Source: Nocardia otitidiscaviarum NBRC 14405
GTDB taxonomy: Bacteria; Actinomycetota; Actinomycetes; Mycobacteriales; Mycobacteriaceae
Reading direction: 5' to 3'
Assembly (NCBI RefSeq): GCF_000308635.1
Contig: NZ_BAGD01000069.1
Coordinates: 1-33,500 of the forward strand
Length of the DNA stretch: 33,500 bases
Numbering within the stretch: position 1 is the stretch's first letter; each line of letters starts with the position of its first letter. The position numbers and the translations under genes are program-made. A model generated the notes under the pieces. That model made no database searches. It was not told the origin of the DNA and saw only the letters and a program-made list of their open reading frames with translations. Shown here piece by piece: positions 7,466 to 15,432 of the stretch.

Positions 7466-8459
7466 GTGCTCACCATTCGCAAATCCCTGCCCGGTCTCGC
7501 GCTGGCGCTGGCGCTGGCCACCATCGCCACCCTGCTCGGTCACGCACTGCCCGCCGTCGGCGCACCGATCCTCGCCCTCGGCGCGGGAGCGCTGTTCGGG
7601 GCGGTGCGGCGACGCTCCGTCGAGGAGGCGGGCGTCCTCGCCCCCGGCCTGCGCATCGCCCGACAGCGCCTGCTGGCCCTCGCCATCGTTCTGCTCGGCC
7701 TCGGCCTGCCACTGCCGACATTGCTCGCCGTCGGCCACCGCACCTCGGCGGTGCTGCTCGGCACCCTGCTGGTGTGTGCCGTCACCGCCGTCCTGGTCGG
7801 CCGGATGCTCGCGCTGGAGCGGGACTCGGCCATTCTGGTGGCCGCGGGCACCGCCATCTGCGGTGCGTCCGCCATCGCCGCCGTGGCCGCGGTGCTTCGT
7901 CCGGAGCGGGAGCGCCTGGCCTACGCCCTCGGCACCATCTTCGTCTTCAATATCGCCGCGGTACTGGTCTTTCCACCGCTGGGCAGCGCGCTCGGGCTGT
8001 CGGAGCAGTCCTTCGGGCTCTGGGCGGGCACCGCAATCAACGACACCTCCTCGGTGGTGGCGGCGGGGGTGATCTTCGGCCCGGCCGCCGCGCAGTTCGC
8101 GGTCACCGTGAAGATGGTGCGCAGCCTGCTGATCGTGCCCGCTGTGTCTCGGTGTGCACCTGACCGTCCGGCGGTCGGAGCGGGCCGCCGCACCCTGGCG
8201 GGCGGTGCCGGTGTTCGTGGTGCTGTTCGTCGCGGCCTCGGTGCTCGCGAGCACCGGCCTGATTCCGCCCGGCTGGTCGGCGCCCCTCGGGTCGGTCAGC
8301 GCCTGGCTCATCGCGGCGGCGCTGGTCGCGATCGGAACATCGTTGAGCTGGAGTCACATTCGCGCTGGTGGCGGCAGGCCACTGCTCTTCGGTGGCATCC
8401 TCGCCGTGGTGCTGTCGGTCAGTTGTCTGATATTGCAGTGGGCAACCGGCTGGTTATGA
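7466..8459 (+). pseudogene. YeiH/TauZ-type putative sulfate exporter, broken by a one-base frameshift
   Basis: Two adjoining frames encode one protein of the YeiH (Cons_hypoth698) family of about ten-helix membrane proteins, annotated in some genomes as sulfate exporters (TauZ). The first frame carries GAPILALGAGALFGAV, AAGTAICGASAIAAVAAV and AGTAINDTSSVVAAG, all family hallmarks, and runs in register to VRSLLIVPAV near 8146. The second frame resumes with VHLTVRRSE and ends with the usual last three helices at 8459. Removing one T in the run gtgtctcgg (about 8144-8152) restores ...VPAVLGVHLTV.... So there is either a real one-base insertion or a sequencing error. The chosen start is the GTG at 7466 after AGGGTG; an ATG at 7394 is also in frame. 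It is divergent from the sulfonate-type operon, which suits a sulfur-anion exporter. Confidence 0.85.
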
Positions 8460-8484
8460 GCGCCGCGGCTGCCACAATGGAAGC

Positions 8485-9186
8485 GTGGTTGACTCGACCG
8501 GTCGCGGCGTGATCGATGTGAGGACCTCGGCGGGGGTATCCGCGGCGCAGGCGTTCGAGGCGTGGGAAGGGGCGGTGAGCGCCGCCTATGTACCCATGTC
8601 CGTCTCGCCGGTGCACCTGGGGGATTTCCACGGGCGCGTGGACGCGGCCCAGTTCGGCGATCTCACCCTGTCCCGTGTCCGGGCCAGTGCCCAGCTGGCT
8701 CGTCGCACCCGTCGGCTGGTGGCGCTGTCCGATGAGCCGATGCTGTTCGCCGTCATCCAGTGCGGCGGTGCGCCGGGCTGGCTCGAGCAGGGGGAGCGGG
8801 TACCCGGACCGCATCCGGGCGAGATGTACCTGCTCGACACCGGGCGGCCCTACACCGTCTGCGTGGACGACTGCTGGGACCGCATTGTCGCGCAGGTGCC
8901 CCTCGAGCCGATCCTGGAGCGGACGGGTTTGCGCCCCAACGAGATTCGAACCGGTGTGCCGCTGCCCGGCACCGGGGCGGTGGGCGTCGTCGGGCGCTTC
9001 TTCCGGGATCTGATCGACCTGCGATCCGAGGATTCGGCCGGAATGGAACTGCTGGCCGCGCACGGGATGGACCTGTTGGCCGCGGCCGTCCGCTTGGCCG
9101 CGAGCGAACCGCGCTGTGGCCGTTTCGCCGAGGTCCTCGATCTGACCGACTACCGATCGCGCTGCGCCGGAACGACCACGGAGTAG
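8485..9186 (+). CDS. AraC-type ligand-sensing domain protein lacking the HTH domain
   Basis: The 233-residue product resembles the N-terminal effector domain of AraC regulators of the AraC_binding_2 type (FeaR-like): a cupin-like core with YVPMSVSP, LSRVRASAQLARRT and HPGEMYLLDTGRPYTV. Full-length relatives are about 310-330 residues and end with two helix-turn-helix motifs; here the frame stops before them and the last 25 residues look unlike the family. No HTH remnant fits in the 77 bases to the next gene, which is on the other strand. The GTG start at 8485 has a GGAAG just upstream and lies 25 bases after the exporter frame, so the two may be cotranscribed. It may be a decayed regulator or a stand-alone sensor. 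Confidence 0.75.
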   Translation: MVDSTGRGVIDVRTSAGVSAAQAFEAWEGAVSAAYVPMSVSPVHLGDFHGRVDAAQFGDLTLSRVRASAQLARRTRRLVALSDEPMLFAVIQCGGAPGWLEQGERVPGPHPGEMYLLDTGRPYTVCVDDCWDRIVAQVPLEPILERTGLRPNEIRTGVPLPGTGAVGVVGRFFRDLIDLRSEDSAGMELLAAHGMDLLAAAVRLAASEPRCGRFAEVLDLTDYRSRCAGTTTE

Positions 9187-9192
9187 CCCGCG

Positions 9193-9268
9193 CGGCTCGG
9201 TGTAGCGCGAACGGCTCGGTGTCACGCAGACGGCTTCGTGTAGCTCATGCGGCTCTGGGCAGCTCACG
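9193..9268. repeat. Four degenerate 19-bp tandem repeats
   Basis: Four units of exactly 19 bases lie head to tail at 9193-9211, 9212-9230, 9231-9249 and 9250-9268. Each begins CGGCT and continues in the style TCGGTGTAGCGCGAA, with increasing divergence to the right. The period is not a multiple of three. The array fills the gap between two convergent genes and its last unit overlaps the stop codon of the MocR gene. Confidence 0.75.
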
Positions 9269-10667
9269 TCGGCAGGGCCCGGCACAGCGCGTCGAGCGCG
9301 GCGGCATAGGCGTGCTCGGGCGGGGTGCCGTAGCCGATCACGAGGCCGTCGCGTGGTGGCATGGTGCTGTCCGGGTGGCGGTAGGACCGGAACCCGTCGA
9401 GTGCCAGGCCGAGGCGGTGGGCCGCGCGCAGGGTGGACTCCTCGGTGCCGTCCGGCAGTTCGAGGACGGCGTGCATACCCGCCGCGATGCCGCCGACCCG
9501 AATATGCGGGAAGCGCTCGGCGAGGATGCGGGTCAACAGGTCCCGGCGACGACGGTAGACGGCACGCATGCGGCGCAGGTGGCTGTCGTAGCGGCCGGAG
9601 GTCAGGAAATCGGCGAGGGTGAGCTGATCGATGACACCGGTGGACAGCTCCCGCGGCCCCTTGGCGGCGAGCACCGCGTCGACCAGCCGGGCGGGCACGA
9701 CCAGCCAGCCCAGGCGCAATGCGGGGGAGAGGCTCTTGCTGGTGGATCCGAAATACACCACCCGGTCGGGGTCGAGGCCCTGGACCGCGCCGACCGGTTC
9801 CCGGTCGTAGCGGAACTCGCCGTCGTAGTCGTCCTCGAGCAGTAACGCCCCGCGGGCGCGCGCCCAATCGACCACGGCCGCACGACGTTCCGGATGCAGC
9901 GGGCCGCCGGTCGGAAACTGGTGCGCGGGGGTGAGCAGCGCCGCGGTGGCCCCGGTGCCGGGAAGCCCGGCGAGCTGGGCGCCGTGGGCGTCGACCGGCA
10001 GCGGAATCGTGCGCAATCCGCACTCGTGCAGGATCTCCCGGTGGAATCCCAGACCGTAGGACTCCACGGCCACCGGTCCGGGCAGGATCGCACCGAGCAG
10101 CCGGAGCCCCTCCGCGAAGCCCGAACAGACGATCACCCGGTCGCTGTCGGCCCGCACCCCGCGCGCCCGCGCGAGATATTCCACCAGCGCCTCCCGTAGT
10201 TCGGGGCGACCTCGCGGATCACCCACGCCGAAGGCGTCGTTCGGCGCGGCCGCCAGCGCGCGCCGGGCGGAGGCGAGCCAGGCCGTGCGCGGGAACGCCG
10301 CCGCATCGGGCGAACTCGGCAGCAGGTCGTGGCCGAGGCGGCGCCGCGGCGGCGAGATCCGGTGCGGCTGCTCGGGTTCGCGAGGTACGGCGCGCTCGGC
10401 CACCCGGGTGCCCGACCCCACCCGCGCCGTGAGCCAGCCCTCCGCCACCAGTTCGGCATACGCGTCGGCCACGGTATTGCGGGCGATGCCGAGATCGAGG
10501 GCGAGGCCGCGGTAGGGCGGCAGCCGGGTGCCCGGGGCCAGACGTCCCGAGCGGACGGCCTCCCGCAGCGCCTCCATCAATTGGGCGCGGCGACTACCCC
10601 GGCCGCTGAGCTCCAGATGCAGATCGGTGCCCGCACCCCCTTCACGATTGACCCATGAATCCGGCAC
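9264..10667 (-). CDS. MocR/PdxR-family regulator (GntR HTH fused to PLP aminotransferase fold)
   Basis: The 467-residue product has an N-terminal winged helix (about residues 25-90: LMEALREAVRSGRLAPGTRLPPYRGLALDLGIARNTVADAYAEL), a linker, and a fold-type I aminotransferase domain from about 110. The PLP region shows EDDYDGEFRYD (about 278-288) and the Schiff-base lysine in GSTSKSLSPALRLGW (Lys311). Such regulators sense PLP or PLP-amino adducts and usually control a divergent gene. Here the divergent neighbour is an MFS exporter 96 bases away. The start codon is GTG at 10667; a TAGGGT -10-like element lies eight bases before it, so a leaderless transcript is possible. All key residues are present. 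Confidence 0.92.
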   Translation of the reverse strand: MPDSWVNREGGAGTDLHLELSGRGSRRAQLMEALREAVRSGRLAPGTRLPPYRGLALDLGIARNTVADAYAELVAEGWLTARVGSGTRVAERAVPREPEQPHRISPPRRRLGHDLLPSSPDAAAFPRTAWLASARRALAAAPNDAFGVGDPRGRPELREALVEYLARARGVRADSDRVIVCSGFAEGLRLLGAILPGPVAVESYGLGFHREILHECGLRTIPLPVDAHGAQLAGLPGTGATAALLTPAHQFPTGGPLHPERRAAVVDWARARGALLLEDDYDGEFRYDREPVGAVQGLDPDRVVYFGSTSKSLSPALRLGWLVVPARLVDAVLAAKGPRELSTGVIDQLTLADFLTSGRYDSHLRRMRAVYRRRRDLLTRILAERFPHIRVGGIAAGMHAVLELPDGTEESTLRAAHRLGLALDGFRSYRHPDSTMPPRDGLVIGYGTPPEHAYAAALDALCRALPT

Positions 10668-10763
10668 AGGATTGCACCCTACTCCGGGTCATTGTCACTT
10701 CTACCGTGAATGCCACGGCCGTCCGTCCCGCACCGTGCTCATCCCGAAAGGAACTGTGCCGCC

Positions 10764-11969
10764 ATGTCTCTCATCGCGACCTCCGACACCGCCGACACTC
10801 CGTCGGCGGTGCGCGGATGGTCGGCCGTCGCGGCCGTCACCCTGGGCATCTTCGCCCTCATGACCTCCGAACTCCTACCGGTCGGCCTGCTCACACCGGT
10901 CGCCGCCGACCTGCGGGTCTCGGCGGGCGTCGCGGGACTGATGATCACTGTTCCCGGCTTGGTCGCCGCGGTCTCCGCACCGCTGGTCACCCTCGCGACG
11001 GGCCGGATCGACCGGCGCGTCGTGCTCGCCGTTCTGGTCGGCATGGTCGGTGCGGCGAATCTGGCGTCCGCGTTCGCCACCGACTTCACCCTGATCCTGC
11101 TCGCGCGGGTGCTCATCGGCGTCAGCGTCGGCGGCTTCTGGGCCCTGGCGGGTGGCATCGCGCTGCGCCTGGTGCCGCCGCGGCATGTCACGCGGGCCAC
11201 GGCGGTGATCTTCGGCGGTGTCGAGACCGCCTCGGTACTGGGCGTTCCCACCGGGACATTGCTCGGCGACCTGAGCGGATGGCGGTTCGCCTTCGCCGCC
11301 GTCGGTGTGCTCGGCCTGACCTCCCTGGTATGCATCGTGCTGCTCATGCCGAAGGTGCCCGCCCGGCGCACCCTCGTCGTCGGCGATCTGCCGCGGGTGT
11401 TCATCACGAACGCGGGTGTCCGCGCCGGAATCGCGCTGACCTTCCTGGTCGTCACCGGGCACTTCCTGGCCTACACCTTCGTCCGCCCGGTGCTGCTGTC
11501 GCACGGCGTCGACGACGGCGTGATCGGCGCGCTACTGCTGGTCTTCGGCGTCGCGGGTATCTGCGGCAACTTCATCGCCGGAGCGCTCATCGCGAAGTAC
11601 CTGCGGCACACCGTCGTCGGACTGGCGGTGCTGCTGGCCGCGGGCATGCTGACCCTGCTGGCCGTCGACCACACCGTAGCGACGGCGGCGGTCACCCTCG
11701 TCGTCTGGGGTCTGGGCTACGGTGCGGTGCCCGTCACCTTCCAGACCTGGATTCTCGACACCGCACCGCGGGATCCGGAGGCCGCGTCGTCGATGTATGT
11801 CTCGGCCTTCAACCTGTCCATCGCACTCGGCGCGCTGTTCGGCGGTCTGGCCGTGAACGGGCTCGGGGTGGGCAGCGTGCTGTGGCTCGGCACGGCGCTG
11901 GCGCTGGGCGCACTGCTGGTGGTGCGCCCGCGCCGGGCCCGCCGCGCGAGTCAGCGACTCGTACGTTGA
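10764..11969 (+). CDS. MFS drug-efflux transporter, AraJ/Cmx (DHA1) type
   Basis: The 401-residue product has twelve hydrophobic segments. The N-terminal block AVTLGIFALMTSELLPVGLLTPVAADL is typical of the AraJ/SotB/chloramphenicol-exporter branch of DHA1 transporters, and ATGRIDRRVVL is the A-loop motif between helices 2 and 3. The ATG at 10764 follows GAAAGGA (10746-10752); an in-frame start further upstream would read through that site. The gene is divergent from the MocR gene, whose product may control it. Its 3' end overlaps the convergent parA gene by 19 bases. Substrate is unknown; sugars, amino acids or drugs are all possible for the family. Confidence 0.92.
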   Translation: MSLIATSDTADTPSAVRGWSAVAAVTLGIFALMTSELLPVGLLTPVAADLRVSAGVAGLMITVPGLVAAVSAPLVTLATGRIDRRVVLAVLVGMVGAANLASAFATDFTLILLARVLIGVSVGGFWALAGGIALRLVPPRHVTRATAVIFGGVETASVLGVPTGTLLGDLSGWRFAFAAVGVLGLTSLVCIVLLMPKVPARRTLVVGDLPRVFITNAGVRAGIALTFLVVTGHFLAYTFVRPVLLSHGVDDGVIGALLLVFGVAGICGNFIAGALIAKYLRHTVVGLAVLLAAGMLTLLAVDHTVATAAVTLVVWGLGYGAVPVTFQTWILDTAPRDPEAASSMYVSAFNLSIALGALFGGLAVNGLGVGSVLWLGTALALGALLVVRPRRARRASQRLVR

Positions 11970-12775
11970 ATCACCTCGCGGGCCAGGGCCCGATACTGAT
12001 CGGCCCCCGACGAGCGGGGTGCCCAGGTGGTGATGGGTTCCCCGGCGATGGTGGCGTCGGGGAACCGGACCGTGCGGGAGATGACCGTGTCGTAGACGCG
12101 GTCGCCGAAGACCTCGCCCACCCGGGCCATGACCTGCCGCGAGTGCAGTAGGCGGCCGTCGAACATGGTGACGACGATGCCCGAGAGGCTGAGTTTCGGA
12201 TTCAGCCGCTCGCGCACCTTCTCCATGGTGTCGGTCAGCAGGGCCAGGCCGCGCAGCGAGAAGAACTCGCACTCCATCGGGATGATCACCCCGTCGGCGC
12301 AGGCCAGCGCGTTGACGGTGAGCAGGCTCAGGGAGGGCTGGCAGTCGACGAGGATGTAGTCGTAGCGGTCCCGGATCGGGTCCAGCACCCGCCCCAGCGA
12401 CTGTTCCCGACCGACCTCGTTGACCAGCTGGATCTCCGCCGCAGACAGATCGATATTGCTGGGCAGCAGGTGCATATTGTCGACCCGGGTCGGCATCACC
12501 ACCTCGTCGACCGGCGGTCCCGACTTGCCGAGCAGGTCGTAGATCGTCACGTTCAGGTCGTGCGGCGGCACCCCCAACCCGGCGGACAGCGCCCCCTGCG
12601 GATCGAGGTCCACCAGCAGGACGCGTAAACCGGTTTCGGCGAGTGCGGCACCGAGATTGATGGTGGAGGTGGTCTTGCCGACGCCGCCCTTCTGATTGCA
12701 CAGGGCGATGACGTGGGCGTCGGTGCGCGGTAGCCCGTTCTTCACCGAAGGTTCGAATGCGCTGACCGTGGTCAT
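11951..12775 (-). CDS. ParA/Soj-family ATPase, Rv1708-like
   Basis: The 274-residue product carries the deviant Walker A CNQKGGVGKTTSTINL near its start, the A' motif LLVDLDPQGALSAGLG and the B region YDYILVDCQPSLSLLTVNAL. The text matches my memory of mycobacterial Rv1708, which sits beside scpA and scpB in a chromosome-condensation cluster; here neither these nor a parB is nearby. The ATG at 12775 is preferred because AAGGGTGGG lies upstream; a GTG at 12784 is possible. The end overlaps the convergent MFS gene by 19 bases. A chromosome- or cell-pole-positioning role is possible, but as an orphan its partner cannot be named. Confidence 0.92.
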   Translation of the reverse strand: MTTVSAFEPSVKNGLPRTDAHVIALCNQKGGVGKTTSTINLGAALAETGLRVLLVDLDPQGALSAGLGVPPHDLNVTIYDLLGKSGPPVDEVVMPTRVDNMHLLPSNIDLSAAEIQLVNEVGREQSLGRVLDPIRDRYDYILVDCQPSLSLLTVNALACADGVIIPMECEFFSLRGLALLTDTMEKVRERLNPKLSLSGIVVTMFDGRLLHSRQVMARVGEVFGDRVYDTVISRTVRFPDATIAGEPITTWAPRSSGADQYRALAREVIQRTSR

Positions 12776-12917
12776 GATCCGCACCCACCCTTACCCGAGG
12801 TCGCGCCGGATTTGCATCGACTGCAAGGCGGATCACTGAGATACCGGGTGTTTGCTGGCATGTCGCCAGGCTAGCGGGTGACCCGCCCGAAGGCCGACAC
12901 CTCCGCTGAGTGATTCC

Positions 12918-13832
12918 TCACCGAGGTCCGAAATGGGCGAAATCGAACCGCACATCGGTGAGTTTCTCGGACCGCTCCCAGAGTCGTTGGGCGAGTTCGC
13001 GATCGTAGGAGGCGTGGCTCGACGACGTTCGCATCGGATATCCACGCAAACCGAATAGTCTGTTCGGTCCGTAGTATCCACCCGGCTCGACCTCGGCGGT
13101 CGCCGCGAACAGCAGTGGCAGCGCGCCCATTTCGGGGCTCTGCCCCGGATTCAGCCAGGGCAGCGCGGTGGTCAGATGGTGCAGCGGTGTGGTGACGAAC
13201 CGCAGCAGCGTCCCGCTGCGGGTGACGATATCGGTCTCGGCATAGCCGGGATGCGCGGCGACCGACAGCACCGGCGCACCCGCCGCCTCGAGTCGCCGCT
13301 GCAATTCGTAGGCGAACAGCAGATTGGCCAGTTTGGATTGCGCGTACGCGCCGTAGCGCCGGTAGCCGCGCCGCTGCCAGTCCAGATCGTCGACATCCAG
13401 GCCGGCGATGAGATGGGTGTGACTGCTCATCGAGACCACCCGATCGCGCACCCGGTCCAGCAGTAGTCCGGTGAGGGCGAAATGTCCGAGATAGTTGGTT
13501 CCGAGCTGCTTTTCGAAGCCGTCGACGGTGCGCTCGAACGGGATCGCCATCACGCCCGCGTTGTTGACCAGCACATCGACGTGGTCGACGGTCTCGGCGA
13601 AGGCGCGCACCGAGGCGAGATCGGCCAGGTCCAGCGGGCGGGCCTCGGCGCGCGTGCCGAGTTCGCAGGCGACCCGCTCGGCCTTTGCCATATTGCGGCA
13701 GGCCAGGATCACCCGAGCTCCGGCATCGTGCAGGGCGCGGGCGATGGCGGCGCCGAGACCGCCGTTGCCGCCGGTCACGATGTGCACCCGGCCGTGCTGA
13801 TCGGGGATGTCGGCGGTGGTCCACTTGGGCAT
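12918..13832 (-). CDS. Short-chain dehydrogenase/reductase, retinol-dehydrogenase-like
   Basis: The 304-residue enzyme has the classical NAD(P) motif TGGNGGLG (about residues 20-27), NNAGVMA (about 90-96), the catalytic Ser in VVSMSSHTH and the catalytic pair YAQSK. An Arg following the second strand (ILACRN) suggests NADP preference. Length and C-terminal GGYYGPNRLFGLRG match the actinobacterial group often annotated as oxidoreductase or protochlorophyllide/retinol-type SDR. It would act on a hydroxyl or carbonyl of an unknown substrate in the cytoplasm. It starts with ATG at 13832 and is followed after about 140 bases by parA on the same strand. That gap contains a short GCGGGT/ACCCGC inverted repeat near 12880 of unclear meaning. 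Confidence 0.92.
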   Translation of the reverse strand: MPKWTTADIPDQHGRVHIVTGGNGGLGAAIARALHDAGARVILACRNMAKAERVACELGTRAEARPLDLADLASVRAFAETVDHVDVLVNNAGVMAIPFERTVDGFEKQLGTNYLGHFALTGLLLDRVRDRVVSMSSHTHLIAGLDVDDLDWQRRGYRRYGAYAQSKLANLLFAYELQRRLEAAGAPVLSVAAHPGYAETDIVTRSGTLLRFVTTPLHHLTTALPWLNPGQSPEMGALPLLFAATAEVEPGGYYGPNRLFGLRGYPMRTSSSHASYDRELAQRLWERSEKLTDVRFDFAHFGPR

Positions 13833-14017
13833 GGCGGCTCCCGGTGTGGATCGGGGAGTCTCGCGGAACGCGTCGTTGCTATTCGGCGAAGGGCTCGAAA
13901 CAGTACTGGACGTTCGCCAACCCTAGCAATGCGGCGCGGATTCGACTGGCACTCAGCTGTTCCGGCGCTGTGGTGCTCCGGAACTTCAGCTACTCCGGAA
14001 CCTCATCCGACCGGGAA

Positions 14018-14034
14018 CCCGGGTACTCCCCGGG
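14018..14034 (-). terminator. Short GC hairpin just after the first GH1 gene
   Basis: CCCGGG at 14018-14023 and 14029-14034 can pair across a five-base loop, directly after the TAG stop of the GH1 gene at 14035. There is no U-tract, as is common for actinobacterial terminators. The surrounding gap 13833-14034 has no supported gene; it also holds GTTCCGG/CCGGAAC arms about 12 bases apart and a 9-bp direct repeat CTCCGGAAC. Confidence 0.35.
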
Positions 14035-15372
14035 CTAGGAGGCGGTCTGCCCCGCGAACTGCACCTCCGGCACCGTGACCGGGTGCTCGCAGCTGGCGGG
14101 CGGATCGACCAGTGCGCAGTCCGACAGCGGCCGCACCGGGCGGTATTCGGCGGGCACGCCGTCGGCGGCGATGATGTCGCGGTAGGTGTCGACGGCGTCG
14201 GTGGGGGTGCGGGTGAGGTTCGGGTCGGTGCGGACGTCGACGGTGTAGAGCCCGAAACGGGGTGCGTAGGAACCCCATTCGTAGTTGTCGGTGATACTCC
14301 AGTAGTTGAAGCCGATCACGTTCATACCGTCGGCTTTGGCGCGCTGGATCCAGTACACGGTGTCGCGTAGGTGGTCGGATCGGGTGTAGCCGTCGGCGCG
14401 GGGTGCGCCGTCCTCGGTGGGCATTCCGTTCTCGACGATGTAGAGCGGCTTGTCCGGAAAGCGCTCCGCGTAATGGCGCAACGCGTAGTAGATGCCCTCC
14501 GGGCGCACCGGCAGCTCCCACATGCCCGCCGGGGGCGGCACCGAACCGTCGGTGGACGCCTCGGGAGCCTGGAGGCCGAAATAATAGTCGACGCCGATGA
14601 TGTCGAGCTTCGCGCCGATGCGGTCCAGCAGTGGGCCGTTCACCTCGGCCTCGGCTCCGGCGACATAGCCGACATTGCTGGTGACCCGCGCGTCCGGCTG
14701 CACCCGGTGGACGTAGTCGTAGATATCGTTGTGCGCCCGCGCGACCAGGTCCAGCATCCGCCCGGCGTCGGTGCCGTTGTGGCGCACCTCGTGCATGATG
14801 TAGGCGACGGGCTCGTTCACCGTGACCCAGACCGGATTCCAGTCCGCGTACCGGTCCACCACCCGCCGCGCGTTGCGCAGCCAGTCCTCGACGATGGCGG
14901 GATCGTTCCAGCCGCCGCGATCGGCCACCCAGCCCGGATACACCCAGTGATCCAGGGTGAGCATGGGCCGCATGCCGTGGTCGAGAATCTCGGCGACCAC
15001 CGCGTCGTAGAAGCGGAACGCCTCCTCGTCCCACTGGCCCGGTTGCGGCTGCACCCGCGCCCATTCGATGCCGATCCGGAAGACCCGTGCGCCGAGATGG
15101 GCGGCGAGTGCGATGTCCGAGGCGTAGCGGTGATAGAAGTCCACCGACTGTTCGTACGGCTCGTAGCCCTTTGCCTCGATGTAGCGGGTCCAGTTGCTAT
15201 CGGGCGTCGCGCCTTCGGACTGAAATCCCGACGCGGCCACGCCCCAGAGGAAGTCGTCGCCGAGCCCACCGCGCACGGACGGCGGTACGGCCGCCGCATG
15301 CGGGGCCACCAGCAGGCATGCCGCCGCGATTGTCAGCCCGGTGATCACGCAGCGACGCAGCCTGGAGCGCAT
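14035..15372 (-). CDS. Secreted GH1-family glycoside hydrolase (first of a tandem pair)
   Basis: The 445-residue protein starts with a positively charged signal peptide ending near AHAAA (about residue 28) and is therefore exported. The GH1 core shows FLWGVAASGFQSEG, the acid/base Glu187 in TVNEP and the nucleophile Glu314 in IVENG, with the usual IGIEWARVQP and NYWSITDNYEW blocks. Both catalytic glutamates are intact, so it should be an active retaining glycosidase; beta-glucosidase-like activity is the family default but the sugar is not known. Cys residues near the C-terminus (DCALVDPPASCEHP) may form a disulfide. It lies 60 bases downstream of a close paralogue on the same strand and is likely cotranscribed with it. 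Confidence 0.93.
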   Translation of the reverse strand: MRSRLRRCVITGLTIAAACLLVAPHAAAVPPSVRGGLGDDFLWGVAASGFQSEGATPDSNWTRYIEAKGYEPYEQSVDFYHRYASDIALAAHLGARVFRIGIEWARVQPQPGQWDEEAFRFYDAVVAEILDHGMRPMLTLDHWVYPGWVADRGGWNDPAIVEDWLRNARRVVDRYADWNPVWVTVNEPVAYIMHEVRHNGTDAGRMLDLVARAHNDIYDYVHRVQPDARVTSNVGYVAGAEAEVNGPLLDRIGAKLDIIGVDYYFGLQAPEASTDGSVPPPAGMWELPVRPEGIYYALRHYAERFPDKPLYIVENGMPTEDGAPRADGYTRSDHLRDTVYWIQRAKADGMNVIGFNYWSITDNYEWGSYAPRFGLYTVDVRTDPNLTRTPTDAVDTYRDIIAADGVPAEYRPVRPLSDCALVDPPASCEHPVTVPEVQFAGQTAS

Positions 15373-15432
15373 GCGAAAAGCGTAGCTGTCAGATAGCTGT
15401 TACCCGGGTCAGGCGCGCCGATGGCGCCGCTC

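Noticed and set aside
8141..8160. Programmed frameshift in the exporter gene
   Set aside because: There is no slippery heptamer or following structure that I can see; a simple one-base insertion explains it.
8419..10023. A 534-codon minus-strand frame over the AraC-like and MocR genes
   Set aside because: Composition is that of a shadow frame, and both genes in the other frames have intact motifs.
12870..12895. GCGGGT/ACCCGC inverted repeat before parA as an operator
   Set aside because: Arms are only six bases with a one-base centre, which is expected by chance in DNA this rich in GC.
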